A DNA stretch of 64,000 nt from Paractinoplanes abujensis (GCF_014204895.1 NZ_JACHMF010000001.1:3844001-3908000); one strand, 5' to 3'; shown: positions 25,967 to 34,953, counted from the first letter of the stretch. Notes: generated from the sequence alone by a model not told the origin. Numbers and translations are program-made.

Positions 25967-25983
25967 TCAAGCAGCCGCGCGAC

Positions 25984-26017
25984 CACCCGGGATCGCTTCC
26001 CGTTGCGGTCCCGGGTG
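25984..26017 (+). terminator. Hairpin terminator after the lipoprotein gene
   Basis: CACCCGGGA (25984-25992) and TCCCGGGTG (26009-26017) form a perfect 9-bp stem, with further CGC/GCG pairing inside the loop, 17 bp after the stop codon. Confidence 0.7.
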
Positions 26018-26093
26018 CCTGCGTTGCGAATATTCGGCTGCTAATGACGCTTGGCCCCGTCGGACGTTCGGCAGAACACTAGAGTGATCGACC

Positions 26094-26552
26094 GTGGACG
26101 AGATCGACGCAGCAATTGTGGCGCACCTGCAGGCCCATGCGCGGCAGACCAACCGGGACCTGGCCCAGGCGGTCGGCGTCGCCCCGTCGACCTGCCTGGA
26201 GCGGGTCCGGTTGCTGCGCGACCGCGGCATCATCACCGGGTTCCACGCCGAGGTCGACCTCGGGGCGCTCAACCGCGGTGTCCAAGCGTTGCTGCACGTG
26301 CAGGTCCGGCCTCTGAGCCGCACGGTCATCGAGGGTTTCAAGGCGTACGCGATGGGTCTGCCCGAAGTGCTGTCGGTCTTCGTGGTGGCCGGCGGCGACG
26401 ACTTCCTGGTGCACGTCGGAGTGCCTGGCGTGGACAGCCTGCACGCCTTCCTCATGGACAAGTTCAGCGGACGGCGGGAGATCGCCGGGTTCCGCAGCTC
26501 GGTGATCTACCAGCACACCCGTAAGGCGGTCATCGAGCCACTCGACCCGTGA
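26094..26552 (+). CDS. Lrp/AsnC-family transcriptional regulator
   Basis: A 152-residue Lrp/AsnC regulator starting with GTG (MDEIDAAIVAHLQAHARQTN). An AsnC-type HTH covers residues 1-60 (RDLAQAVGVAPSTCLERVRLL) and a RAM/ACT-like ligand domain covers 65-145 (VQALLHVQVRPLSR, VLSVFVVAGGDDFLVHVGV). It is likely an octameric amino-acid-responsive regulator. It is convergent with a DUF2000-like gene and a damaged membrane gene, and I recall DUF2000 genes as common partners of AsnC regulators, but that link is not shown by sequence here. Confidence 0.9.
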   Translation: MDEIDAAIVAHLQAHARQTNRDLAQAVGVAPSTCLERVRLLRDRGIITGFHAEVDLGALNRGVQALLHVQVRPLSRTVIEGFKAYAMGLPEVLSVFVVAGGDDFLVHVGVPGVDSLHAFLMDKFSGRREIAGFRSSVIYQHTRKAVIEPLDP

Positions 26553-26569
26553 GCCCGGTCAGCGGCCAC

Positions 26570-26915
26570 TCAGGACGGAGGCGGCCGTGCTCGACCGCCC
26601 GGCTGCGCCGCGGTGTCACCGGCGGCCGGGCGACGCCGCCGGCAGGTGAGCAGCGCGCCCGCGGCCAGGGCGGCCGGGAGGAGCAGCAGGCCGCAGAAGG
26701 CCAGCACGAGGGGCGGTGAAGGCCAAGCCGGCCCAGGCGCCCCAGACCGCCGCGACCGCGGTGATCACTCGTCCGGCCGGGCCGAACGCGGTCGCCGGCA
26801 GGTGACTCAGCGGCACCGCCGTGGTTCCGGCGGCGCTCCCGGGAACCCCGATCGTCGTCACCGCGAGCGCCAGACAGAGCACCGAGACGAGCACGAGCGT
26901 GAGTCCGGTGGCCAA
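26570..26915 (-). pseudogene. Small membrane protein gene with probable frameshift
   Basis: The 5' part encodes two hydrophobic segments (LTLVLVSVLCLALAVTTIG and ITAVAAVWGAWAGLAFTAP). Near 26715 that frame becomes Arg/Pro-rich, whereas the neighbouring frame continues with a convincing third membrane segment (LVLAFCGLLLLPAALAAG) and an Arg-rich tail ending at 26570. A single frameshift, real or a sequencing error, best explains this. A TTG start is assumed. Function unknown. Confidence 0.5.
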
Positions 26916-26933
26916 CGGCAGACGACGGCGCGG

Positions 26934-27365
26934 TCACAGCAGCGGGAAGCGCTTGGTCAGCGCGGTGACGCGGTTGCGCGGGCCGTAAACGGCGATCCCG
27001 GCGTAGTCGACGTCCTCGGCCGGGGTCTCCGCCAGCGTCGCGAGGTAGTCGTCGTACGCACGGGCGCGCCGGGCCACCTCGCTGAAGCCGACGACGAGCA
27101 GATCCGGCCGCTCGGCTGCCTTCTGACGCAGCTCCCGCAGTTGCTCGCGGCCGGCTGTCACGACCGGAACCGGGTGAGGGTTGAGGCCCGGATGCACGCC
27201 GCCCGAGGCGTCCTTGCCGTCGGCGCCGAGGGAGTCCGCGAGCCGGGCGCCGACGCTGAGACCCAGAACGGCGGCGGCGTTGACGGCATGACCGGTGGGA
27301 AGCGTTTCGTCGACCACCAGAACCAATTTGGTCGCGGGGCGCGCGACTTCTGCTGAACTAGACAC
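26934..27365 (-). CDS. DUF2000-like protein
   Basis: A 143-residue protein resembling the DUF2000 family (peptidyl-tRNA-hydrolase-like fold). The strand KLVLVVDETLPTGHAVNAAA is followed by GLSVGARLADSLGAD and by PHPVPVVTAGREQLRELRQKA. The C-terminal half has AYDDYLATLAETPAEDVDYAG and IAVYGPRNRVTALTKRFPLL. No biochemical role is known for the family. The upstream region (27366-27635) shows no gene. Confidence 0.65.
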   Translation of the reverse strand: MSSSAEVARPATKLVLVVDETLPTGHAVNAAAVLGLSVGARLADSLGADGKDASGGVHPGLNPHPVPVVTAGREQLRELRQKAAERPDLLVVGFSEVARRARAYDDYLATLAETPAEDVDYAGIAVYGPRNRVTALTKRFPLL

Positions 27366-27635
27366 GAGACACGAAGTTAGCCAGCTGTCCGGGGCCCGCG
27401 GCGCAGTTCTGAACGTCGTTCGAGAAAGAGCGCCCCACCCGGAGAACGCCGAACATTATTCGACGCAAAGCCTCCACGCCCGGTCGAGCAGACACTTGGC
27501 CTGAGACGGCCGCACGAAGTACCGCGACCCGAATGCGTCGGCACCTGGACCCACGGCACTGTCACGCCGGCCGCGGTCCTGGCGGCGCCTCAGGCCTCGA
27601 TGACCAGGGCGCCGGACCGGCGTTATCTTCATGAC

Positions 27636-27959
27636 ATGAGCGTGATCTTGCCGCCCCCGGTCCAGGCCTTCTTCGACGCCACGAACGCCGGCGACACTTC
27701 GGCTTTCCTGGCCGCCTTCGCCGACGACGCGGTCGTCGACGACTGGGGCCGGCAGTTCCGCGGCCACGAGGCGATCAGGGGATGGAACGACCGCGAGAAC
27801 ATCGGCGTACGGGCGCACTTCGAGGTCACCGGGGTCGAGGTGAAGGACGGCAACCACGTGGTGGCGGCGACGGTGAGCGGCGGCGGCTTCAACGGGCCGA
27901 GCCACTTCGTCTTCCAGATCGCCGGCGATCACGTCACCCGCATGACCATCACCGGCTGA
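27636..27959 (+). CDS. SnoaL-like NTF2-fold protein
   Basis: A 107-residue NTF2-like protein (MSVILPPPVQAFFDATNAGD, FADDAVVDDWGRQFRGHEAI, ending HFVFQIAGDHVTRMTITG). The ATG at 27636 is preferred over upstream in-frame starts because it begins the conserved helix. The short length fits stand-alone SnoaL-like enzymes or ligand-binding proteins; no active-site residue can be named. Its 3' end overlaps the 3' end of the convergent SDR gene by 11 bp. Confidence 0.75.
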   Translation: MSVILPPPVQAFFDATNAGDTSAFLAAFADDAVVDDWGRQFRGHEAIRGWNDRENIGVRAHFEVTGVEVKDGNHVVAATVSGGGFNGPSHFVFQIAGDHVTRMTITG

Positions 27960-28680
27960 TGCCCCGCCGGCCCAGGGCCCTGACCGGGCCGGCCTGGAAA
28001 GCGATGTCGCCCTCACGGTTGACGAACCGTCCCGTGCCCGAGCCGGGTCCCTCGGTGGCGAGCGCCACGACGGCGTCGGTGCCCTCGGTGACGGTCTGCG
28101 GGCCGGAGTGGTGGTTGAAGTCCGTCGCGGTGTAGCCGGGATCCGCGGCGTTGATCCGGATCTGCGGCATCCACTTGGCGTACTGGGTCGTCAGCATGGT
28201 CAGCGCCGCCTTCGACGCGGTGTAGGCCGGGAAGATGACCTTGGACTCGGCCCGCGCCGGGTCATGGGTGGCTGCGAGCGAGCCCATCTCGCTGCTCACG
28301 TTGACGATGACCGGGTCGTCCGAGCGCTGCAGCAGCGGCAGGAAAGCCGAGGTGGTCCGCACGACGCCGACCACGTTGACCTCGAGGACCTCCCGGATGT
28401 CGGCGACGTCGGTGGATCCGAAGGTGCCGGGGACACCGGCGTTGTTGATCAGCACGTCGATGTGACCCTCGTGCCGCTCGACGTCGGCGGCCGCCGCAGC
28501 GACCGACACCTCGTCGGTGACATCGATCTGGACGAAACGAGCACCCAGGGTCTGGGCGGCCGCGGCGCCGCGAGCGGCGTCGCGGCAGCCGAGCAGAACG
28601 GTGTGGCCGGCCTCGACGAGACGACGGGCGGTCTCGTAGCCGAGGCCTTTGTTGGCTCCGGTGATGAAGGTGATCGTCAT
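27949..28680 (-). CDS. Classical SDR-family oxidoreductase
   Basis: SDR of 243 residues counted from the ATG at 28680 (an ATG three codons upstream is also possible). It carries TGANKGLG at residues 7-14, NNAG at 79-82, Ser129/130 (VNVSSEMG), Tyr153 and Lys157 (YTASK) and DPGYTATDFN, like carbonyl-reductase-type SDRs. It is divergent from the XRE regulator gene, which probably controls it; such HTH/MmyB regulators are often paired with a divergent SDR. Confidence 0.9.
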   Translation of the reverse strand: MTITFITGANKGLGYETARRLVEAGHTVLLGCRDAARGAAAAQTLGARFVQIDVTDEVSVAAAAADVERHEGHIDVLINNAGVPGTFGSTDVADIREVLEVNVVGVVRTTSAFLPLLQRSDDPVIVNVSSEMGSLAATHDPARAESKVIFPAYTASKAALTMLTTQYAKWMPQIRINAADPGYTATDFNHHSGPQTVTEGTDAVVALATEGPGSGTGRFVNREGDIAFQAGPVRALGRRGISR

Positions 28681-28766
28681 GCGTCCCATGGTCGGCCGGC
28701 CCCGGCCGGCCAGCCAGGGAAGACTGTTACCACCTTGGGCCGCGGCTCGCGAGGGATGATCTGACC

Positions 28767-29618
28767 ATGACTTCGGAACTCGGCACGGTCCTGCGCGCCT
28801 GGCGTGACCGCCTCACCCCGGCCGAGGTGGGCCTGCCGGCCGGCCGCGGACGCCGTGCGGCCGGGTTGCGCCGGGAGGAACTCGCCGACCTGGCCGGCAT
28901 CTCGGTCGACTACGTCGTGCGCCTGGAACAGGGCCGGTTCACCACCCCGTCCGCGCAGGTCGTCGCAGCCCTGGCCCGGGCTCTGCAACTGACCGCGGCC
29001 GAGCGGGACCACCTCTACCGGCTGGCCGGCATCGTGGCGCCGGCCGACATCTCCGATCACATCCCGCCGGGTCTGCAGCGCATGCTGAGCCGGCTCGGGG
29101 AGACCGCCGCCGTCGCGGTGTTCGCGGCGGACTGGCAGATGATCCGGTGGAACCGGGGCTGGGCGGCTCTGCTGGGCGACCCCTCCGCGGTGGCCCCGGC
29201 CCAGCGCAACTTCGCCCGTGACAGCTTCCCGGCCGGGGAGAGCGGCCCACACCTGTCCCAGTGGCCCGTGACATCGCTGTCGCGCGACATGACCGAAGCC
29301 GCCGTCGTCTCCGATCTGCGCCGCGCGACCGGCCGCTTCCCGGACAGCCGTCGCCTCGCCGTCCTGATCCGCGACCTCAAGCGGAGCAACCGCCGTTTCG
29401 CCGAGCTGTGGTCGGTGGGGACGGTCGGCGCCCACCGGGAAGATCAGAAGATCATTCATCACGGGGTGGCCGGCCCCATCGCCGTCGACTGCGACGTGCT
29501 GACCGACGGCGACGCGGAGCTGAAACTGGTGATCCTCACCGCTGCGGCCGGCAGCGAGGACGAGACCAAGCTGCGACTGGCCCTGGTCTCCGGCAGCCTC
29601 GGGCCATCAGCCGGCTGA
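28767..29618 (+). CDS. XRE-family regulator with MmyB-like ligand domain
   Basis: A 283-residue regulator. The helix-turn-helix lies within residues 10-75 (GLRREELADLAGISVDYVVR, QVVAALARALQLTAAERDHL), and the MmyB-like (PAS-related) ligand-binding domain covers about 105-275 (FAADWQMIRWNRGWAALLGD, DLKRSNRRFAELW). Members of this family in actinomycetes bind small hydrophobic molecules and typically regulate a divergent SDR gene; here an SDR begins 86 bp away on the opposite strand. Confidence 0.9.
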   Translation: MTSELGTVLRAWRDRLTPAEVGLPAGRGRRAAGLRREELADLAGISVDYVVRLEQGRFTTPSAQVVAALARALQLTAAERDHLYRLAGIVAPADISDHIPPGLQRMLSRLGETAAVAVFAADWQMIRWNRGWAALLGDPSAVAPAQRNFARDSFPAGESGPHLSQWPVTSLSRDMTEAAVVSDLRRATGRFPDSRRLAVLIRDLKRSNRRFAELWSVGTVGAHREDQKIIHHGVAGPIAVDCDVLTDGDAELKLVILTAAAGSEDETKLRLALVSGSLGPSAG

Positions 29619-29816
29619 CCCTCTCCCGGTGGGCCGGAAGCTGCGCCGGGGCCGTCACCTCGGCCGACCGGCTCGATGCCGTTCCACTCTGCTGACCGCC
29701 GCCGGGCGCGTGCGTGGACTCGCCGATCCCAGGCCGGAGCCCGTCCGGGGGAGATCGGGAATCCGTGCCCCGACCGGCGGGAAGGGCGGAGCACCGAGAA
29801 GGATCGAGCCGCGACG

Positions 29817-30776
29817 CTAAAGCCGATTGGCGGCCAGGAACGCGTTGATGTGCGGGTGGCGGCCGGCCACGGCGACGTCCCGCCAGTAGCGCTGCAGCGG
29901 GTTGGACTCCGCGAAACCGCTCGCGCCGTGCAGGTCGAGCATGAGGTCCATGGCCGCGCGGCAGTCCCGGGCCGCACCGGACATGTCGAGGCCGTGGTCG
30001 CCCGGGCCGGCCGCCGCGAGGGCGAGCATCGTACGTTCGGCCCGCCGGGCGAGGGAGGTGGCCTCGGCCCGCCAGGTGCGCGCGGCCGGGGACTCGCCCA
30101 TGGAGGCGTACGCGCTCAGGTAGGGCTTGCGATCGGAGGCGAACATCGCGGTGATCAGATCCAGCGCACCCAGCGTGGCCCCGACGACCGGGGCCAGCGC
30201 GGTCAGGCCGAAGAGCACCATGTCGCCGGCGAGTGCGGCGAAGTCGAGCGGCGCCACGCGCACGGCCGGCACGAGGACGTCCTCGGCGACGAGGGTGTGG
30301 CTGCCGGTGCCGCGCATGCCGGCGGCCGACCAGGTGTGCTCGACGCGCAGGTCGCGTGTGGGGAACAGGGCCCAGGACAACGTCCCGTCGATCAGCACGG
30401 CCAGGCCGGCCCACTCCGCGTCCTCGCAACCGGAGACGTTCGCCCAGCGGCCGGTGACGCGTACGCCGCCGAAGGCTTTCTCACCCCGGCCGCCCGGCGT
30501 GCCCGACCCGGCGAGAAGCGCGTCCGGGCCGATCACGTCGCCGATGGCCCGGCGGCTGAAGATCTTGCCGGTGAGCGAGGTGCCGGCGATCCAGCTGGTG
30601 GACGGGCAACCGCGGGCCAGCTCGGTGAGCAGCTGGACGGCCTCGGTGGCGGTGCGATCGTGCAGGGCGAAAGCGCCCGCCTCCCGGGCGGCCTGCAAGC
30701 TTTTCGCGGTGGGACGGCCCTGGCGTTCGGTCTCCGCGGCCTGCGCAGCCAGGATTTCCACGAGTGGTGATGTCAC
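29817..30776 (-). CDS. Acyl-CoA-dehydrogenase-fold flavoprotein, probably a monooxygenase-type member
   Basis: A 319-residue protein with the acyl-CoA dehydrogenase fold. Residues 1-60 look like a shortened N-terminal helical domain; a middle beta domain follows (RVTGRWANVSGCEDAEWAGL, TWSAAGMRGTGSHTLVAEDV), then a C-terminal helical bundle (RAERTMLALAAAGP, LMLDLHGASGFAESNPLQRY). The Trp-x3-Gly-Met-Arg-Gly-Thr-Gly-Ser segment is typical of two-component flavin monooxygenases of the HsaA/HpaB-like group. It is some 60 residues shorter than usual, mainly at the N terminus. No flavin reductase partner is nearby. It overlaps nothing of importance and is divergent from an AraC regulator. Confidence 0.75.
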   Translation of the reverse strand: MTSPLVEILAAQAAETERQGRPTAKSLQAAREAGAFALHDRTATEAVQLLTELARGCPSTSWIAGTSLTGKIFSRRAIGDVIGPDALLAGSGTPGGRGEKAFGGVRVTGRWANVSGCEDAEWAGLAVLIDGTLSWALFPTRDLRVEHTWSAAGMRGTGSHTLVAEDVLVPAVRVAPLDFAALAGDMVLFGLTALAPVVGATLGALDLITAMFASDRKPYLSAYASMGESPAARTWRAEATSLARRAERTMLALAAAGPGDHGLDMSGAARDCRAAMDLMLDLHGASGFAESNPLQRYWRDVAVAGRHPHINAFLAANRL

Positions 30777-30856
30777 GCCGTCAACCGAAGCAGCTCCGGC
30801 TCCGCGCGACCATGCGCGCGCGGCCCGAGACCATACGCGGACGTACCATCGCGGAC

Positions 30857-31714
30857 GTGGACATGATCTCTGCGGCGCTCGGCAGCGTCCGGGCCCTGCG
30901 CGTGAACGGGCGCCGCATCACGGAGTCGGGCGCGTGGGGGCTGCGCTTCCCGCCGATGGCCGTGCTCGGCTTCCACGTGATGCTGCACGGTGAGGGGTGG
31001 CTGATTCAGGAGAGGATCGACCCCCTTCCCGTACGGCCGGGGGACGTGATCTTCACCGCGGCCGGTGTCGTGCACGGGTTCTCCCCCGCGCCGTGCACCC
31101 TCGACGACCTGCCCGTCTTCACGGTGGAGGAGCCCGCGCCGCCCGGAAAGGCCGACTTCGAGTTCCTCTGCGGCGCCTACCGCATGCAGGACGGCCGGGT
31201 GCCCGCCCTGCTGCGGAAGTTGCCGGAGCTCGTCCTGATCACGCCGGACTACGCCGAGCAGCCGGAGCTGCGGACGCTGATCGACATGTTGCACGCCGAC
31301 TTCGACCGGCCCGAACCGGGCACCGGCGCGGCCCGGGCCGCCCTGATCGACCTGATGGTCGTGCAGATGCTGCGCCAGGTGCCGGACCGGCCGGAGGTCA
31401 CCGACCCGGGCATCGCCGGCGCGCTGCACGCGATCCACGAGCGCCCCGAGCGGCCGTGGACGGTGGAGCAGTTGAGCTCGGTCGCGGGGATGTCGCGCAC
31501 GACCTTCCACCGCCGCTTCACCGCCGTGACCGGCACTCCCCCGATGGCGTATCTGGCCGACCGGCGGATGAGCCTGGGCGCCCAGCTGTTGCGGGCGAGC
31601 CCGGCGCCACTGGCGGCCATCGCGCGGCAGGTCGGCTACTCGACGGAGTTCGCCTTCTCGGCCGCGTTCCGCCGCACCTACGGGGTGGCGCCGGGTCAGT
31701 TCCGCGCCTCCTGA
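30857..31714 (+). CDS. AraC-family regulator with cupin ligand domain
   Basis: A 285-residue AraC regulator from the GTG at 30857 (an ATG two codons on is an alternative; no clear ribosome site for either). It has an N-terminal cupin sensor (GLRFPPMAVLGFHVMLHGEG, PLPVRPGDVIFTAAGVVHGF) and a C-terminal double HTH (VEQLSSVAGMSRTTFHRRF, AAIARQVGYSTEFAFSAAFR). The divergent neighbour is the acyl-CoA-dehydrogenase-like gene, its probable target; a second AraC gene follows after 38 bp. Confidence 0.88.
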   Translation: MDMISAALGSVRALRVNGRRITESGAWGLRFPPMAVLGFHVMLHGEGWLIQERIDPLPVRPGDVIFTAAGVVHGFSPAPCTLDDLPVFTVEEPAPPGKADFEFLCGAYRMQDGRVPALLRKLPELVLITPDYAEQPELRTLIDMLHADFDRPEPGTGAARAALIDLMVVQMLRQVPDRPEVTDPGIAGALHAIHERPERPWTVEQLSSVAGMSRTTFHRRFTAVTGTPPMAYLADRRMSLGAQLLRASPAPLAAIARQVGYSTEFAFSAAFRRTYGVAPGQFRAS

Positions 31715-31752
31715 ACCGCGGCCACTGCGGGCCGGGGACCTATCGTTGACAA

Positions 31753-32751
31753 GTGATCGCCGACCTTGAGACGTTCCAGGACGAGCTGGCGGGCAGCGGT
31801 TTCCCGCCGATGGTCAACACGCTGGCCGGGGCGGGCTTCCAGGCCCGGATCGCCACCCGCGATCTCGGGCCGTTGCGGATGGTGTCCCTGGCTACGCCCG
31901 AGAGCGCGTGTGTCGGCCGGGAGCGTGACGCCCGCGACGGCCGGCACCTCGCTATCAAGGTGATGACGCGGGGCCGGACGCGGATCGAGCAGGGCCACGG
32001 CGAGACCGCACTCGGTCCGGGCGATCTGGTGCTGCTCGACCCCACCCGCGGGGTTCGGTTCTCCAGCACCGCCTCGGCGCACGTCACCATCCTGGTTCCG
32101 CGCCGCGAGCTGCGGCTCCGCCCCGCGCATCTCGACCGGCTCCTCGGCGTACGCATCGACGGCGCCCACGGTCCGGGCGCCCTCGTCTCCGCGGTGGCCC
32201 GCGAATCGGCTCGCTCGGTGACCGGGTTCCGCGAGGGCGACGCGCGACGGTCCGCGGCGGCCGTCGTCGAACTGATAGCGGTGGCGCTCGAGGCCCGGCT
32301 CGGCGACGAACGACCGGCCCCGGACGAGCGGCTGCGCGACCGGATCACCGGCTACATCGAGGCCCGGCTGGCCGATCCCGAGCTGGGCCCACCCGCCATC
32401 GCCGCCGCCCACCACATCTCCGTACGCCGGCTGCACAAACTCTTCGAGGACCAACCCCTCACGGTCGCCGCCCTGATCCGTCGTCGCCGCCTGGAGCGCT
32501 GCCGGGCCGAGCTCATCGGGGGCGGACGCACGGTCACCGCCGTGGCCACCCGGTGGGGGTTCACGGACCCCACGCATTTCAGCAAACTCTTCAAGGCCAC
32601 GTACGGCTACAACGCTCATGCACTGATGACCAGCAACCGTGCACGGATGACCAAGACGCGCTCGGACAGCCCGGACCAGGATGGTGATCGCCACAGCATC
32701 CGAGAGCAAGGAGACAGTCATGGCGAGGGTGTCCATCGTCCGCCCCGGTGA
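31753..32751 (+). CDS. AraC-family regulator (AraC-binding_2 type)
   Basis: A 332-residue regulator starting with GTG. The N-terminal domain (IAIKVMTRGRTRIEQG-like strand, ALGPGDLVLLDPTRGVRFSS) is the AraC-binding_2 sensor found in regulators of actinomycete oxidative pathways. The HTH pair is PPAIAAAHHISVRRLHKLF and VTAVATRWGFTDPTHFSKLF. After the HTH comes a hydrophilic extension of about 45 residues, unusual for the family, whose last 32 bp overlap the start of the cupin gene; the true stop may reflect drift of the 3' end. Regulation of the cupin gene is likely. Confidence 0.87.
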   Translation: MIADLETFQDELAGSGFPPMVNTLAGAGFQARIATRDLGPLRMVSLATPESACVGRERDARDGRHLAIKVMTRGRTRIEQGHGETALGPGDLVLLDPTRGVRFSSTASAHVTILVPRRELRLRPAHLDRLLGVRIDGAHGPGALVSAVARESARSVTGFREGDARRSAAAVVELIAVALEARLGDERPAPDERLRDRITGYIEARLADPELGPPAIAAAHHISVRRLHKLFEDQPLTVAALIRRRRLERCRAELIGGGRTVTAVATRWGFTDPTHFSKLFKATYGYNAHALMTSNRARMTKTRSDSPDQDGDRHSIREQGDSHGEGVHRPPR

Positions 32752-33502
32752 GGGCGAAATCCTTGCCAGTGGGCCGGCGCAGGTCCGGATCCTGGAGACC
32801 GGCGAGCACACCGCGCACCGGCTGGGATTCGCCGAGATCACCGTCCCGCCGGGCTTCCCGAGCCCGTTGCAGCACCGCCACTCCCAGCACGACGAGGGTT
32901 TCTACGTGCTCTCGGGAACCATCCGGTTCACCGTCGGCCCGGACGACCACGACGCCGGGCCCGGCACCTGGGTCATCGTGCCGACCGGGGCGCCGCACAC
33001 GTTCGCCAACCCCGGCGACGAGACGGCGGTCATGCTCAACACCTTCACGCCGGACCTGTACGTGCAGTACTTCCGCGACTTCAAGGCCCTGATCGATTCC
33101 GGACAGCCGGTCAACGCCGCTTCCATGGAGCCGCTCTGGAAGAACTACGCCACCGAGATCTCGACCGAGTACGCGCCGGCTACGGCGACCTCACCGGGCC
33201 CCGCCGCGGTTCAGACGTTCATGGCGGTCGGGACACTCCGCCCCGATACCGACTTGGCACGGTTCGGCGCGCTGCGAGAGGCAGAACACCGGCAACTCGC
33301 AGTGCTCCGTTCCGAGAGACGGGTCGGGGCGCACTACGTTTCCCCAGCGCGGGGTGCAACCTTCGTCGAGATCATCGCCGCCGGCGAGAAGGAGGCAACC
33401 GAGACGCTGCGCACCCTGCCCTTCGCTCAATTCTTCGACGTCGAGGTCTATCCGACCGTGCCGCCGGACGCCGCCGAACTCGCTCACCGCGCCCAGCTGT
33501 AA
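32720..33502 (+). CDS. Cupin fused to a muconolactone-isomerase-like domain
   Basis: A 260-residue two-domain protein starting at the ATG at 32720, six bases after AAGGAGA. Residues 1-120 are a cupin with the metal-ligand pattern HRHSQHDEGFYVLSG and the second motif PTGAPHTFANPG. Residues 165-260 (VGTLRPDTDLARFGALREAE to DVEVYPTVPP) look like a muconolactone-isomerase/ferredoxin-like domain, here ending in FFDVEVYPTVPPD. It could be a dioxygenase or isomerase acting on a small aromatic-derived compound. It overlaps the AraC gene by 32 bp and is presumably co-transcribed with it. Confidence 0.8.
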   Translation: MARVSIVRPGEGEILASGPAQVRILETGEHTAHRLGFAEITVPPGFPSPLQHRHSQHDEGFYVLSGTIRFTVGPDDHDAGPGTWVIVPTGAPHTFANPGDETAVMLNTFTPDLYVQYFRDFKALIDSGQPVNAASMEPLWKNYATEISTEYAPATATSPGPAAVQTFMAVGTLRPDTDLARFGALREAEHRQLAVLRSERRVGAHYVSPARGATFVEIIAAGEKEATETLRTLPFAQFFDVEVYPTVPPDAAELAHRAQL

Positions 33503-33617
33503 CGACTCCGCCGGCCGGGGCGAACCCGCCGACGACCTGATCCAGATGAGCGTCGCCGGCTTGATCAAGGCGGTCGACCGGTTCGCGGCCGATCGCGGCA
33601 CCGAATCGCGCAGATGC

Positions 33618-34871
33618 TCAACTACGTGGTTCGTCGGCGAGCAGCAGATCGTCGGCAGGTGGGGTCACCAGTTCGCAATCGGAAGGCACCGGGGCCGGGC
33701 TGCGCCACTCGGCGAGCAGCACAGTGGCGTCGTCCTGCAGACGGTCGTCCTGGTAGTGCAGGATGGCGTGGACGAGCCGCCGGGTGATCTCAGGCAGGGG
33801 CAGGTCGTCGGCGACGGCCTTGGTCGCGAAGTCGATGAGCCGGTCGGTCCCGAACTGCTCACCCTGCGCGGAGCGGGCCTCGATGATCCCGTCGGTGTAA
33901 AGCAGCAGCCGGTCATTCGATTCGAGGGCTTCCTCGACCACTATCGGCGAACGCCTGTCACCCAGCGTGACGGGCAAAGCGGTCGGGGTGGGCAAGACTT
34001 TGACGACTTTGCCCTGGCGCAGGATCATCCCGCTGGGGTGTCCGGCCGAGATCACCTGCAGGATTCCCGTACGTTGGTCGAGCTGCGCCAGCACGGCGGT
34101 GATCATGCCGTAGCGGTCGTGGTCCCGTACGGCGTCGTCGATGTGGTGGTAGGTGTCGGTCAGGGTCATGCCGGCTCGGCGAGCGTTGCGGTAGGAGGCC
34201 AGCGCCAGTGAGGCCAGGATGACCGCGCGCATGCCGCCGGAGGATCCGTGCCCGGCCGCGTCGAACAGTGCAAGGTGGGCGATGTCGCCGTTGACGGCGT
34301 AGTCGAACGCGTCGCCGCCGACGTCGTAGCAGGGCTCGAGGATGCCACTGATCATCAGATGGCCGGTGGAGAACGTCAGCGGGGGCAGCTGCGCCCGGAG
34401 CATCTCGGCGGCCAGCTGCATGGGTTCGCAGCGGCGCACCTGTTCGATGGTGTCGCTGTAGAGACTGCGGGTGACGATCAGTTCCGCCAGCAAAGACGCG
34501 ACGGACACGTAGTCGTCGACGGCCTGATCGCTGAGTTCGTGGTCGGCGTCGATCTCCAGGACGCCCATGCGTTCGCTGCCGTCGAGCAGCGGCACCCACA
34601 GCGTCGTCGCGCCGGCGTCCTGGCCGGCACAGGGCGTGGCCAGGCTGTAGGCCCGGCCGGCGAGGGTGCCGTCGACGCTGATCGGCTTCCGCGACGGAGC
34701 GGATCCGGCGAGCAGCGGCAGCAACCGGCGCTGCTGATGATCAACCAGATAGATGACCATGGCGGTGGCGCCGGCCCCGCGGGCGGCTCGCATGGCCATC
34801 TCCGGCAGGTCCTCCGGCCGGGCGTGATGCGATTGCCGCAGCAGCCGCCGCAACACTTCCACACTGCTCAT
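33618..34871 (-). CDS. GAF-SpoIIE (PP2C-type) serine phosphatase
   Basis: A 417-residue phosphatase from the ATG at 34871, preceded by GGAG. Upstream in-frame codons are out-of-phase text of the decarboxylase gene and are rejected. A GAF domain fills residues 20-140, and a SpoIIE-type PP2C domain spans about 165-390 with metal-binding segments DVGGD (183-187) and DAAGHG (204-209), LLLYTDGIIEAR and DDATVLLAEW. Enzymes of this type dephosphorylate STAS anti-anti-sigma factors in partner-switching cascades; the STAS protein encoded at 39099-39452 is the likely substrate. It is the third gene of a run kinase, decarboxylase, phosphatase. Confidence 0.9.
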   Translation of the reverse strand: MSSVEVLRRLLRQSHHARPEDLPEMAMRAARGAGATAMVIYLVDHQQRRLLPLLAGSAPSRKPISVDGTLAGRAYSLATPCAGQDAGATTLWVPLLDGSERMGVLEIDADHELSDQAVDDYVSVASLLAELIVTRSLYSDTIEQVRRCEPMQLAAEMLRAQLPPLTFSTGHLMISGILEPCYDVGGDAFDYAVNGDIAHLALFDAAGHGSSGGMRAVILASLALASYRNARRAGMTLTDTYHHIDDAVRDHDRYGMITAVLAQLDQRTGILQVISAGHPSGMILRQGKVVKVLPTPTALPVTLGDRRSPIVVEEALESNDRLLLYTDGIIEARSAQGEQFGTDRLIDFATKAVADDLPLPEITRRLVHAILHYQDDRLQDDATVLLAEWRSPAPVPSDCELVTPPADDLLLADEPRS

Positions 34872-34953
34872 GCCCACTCCGCTCACGGCGTCCGACCCTA
34901 CGGCTGCACTCTCCTCCAGATATCGCCAACCGCAACTCACCCCGGTCACGGGA

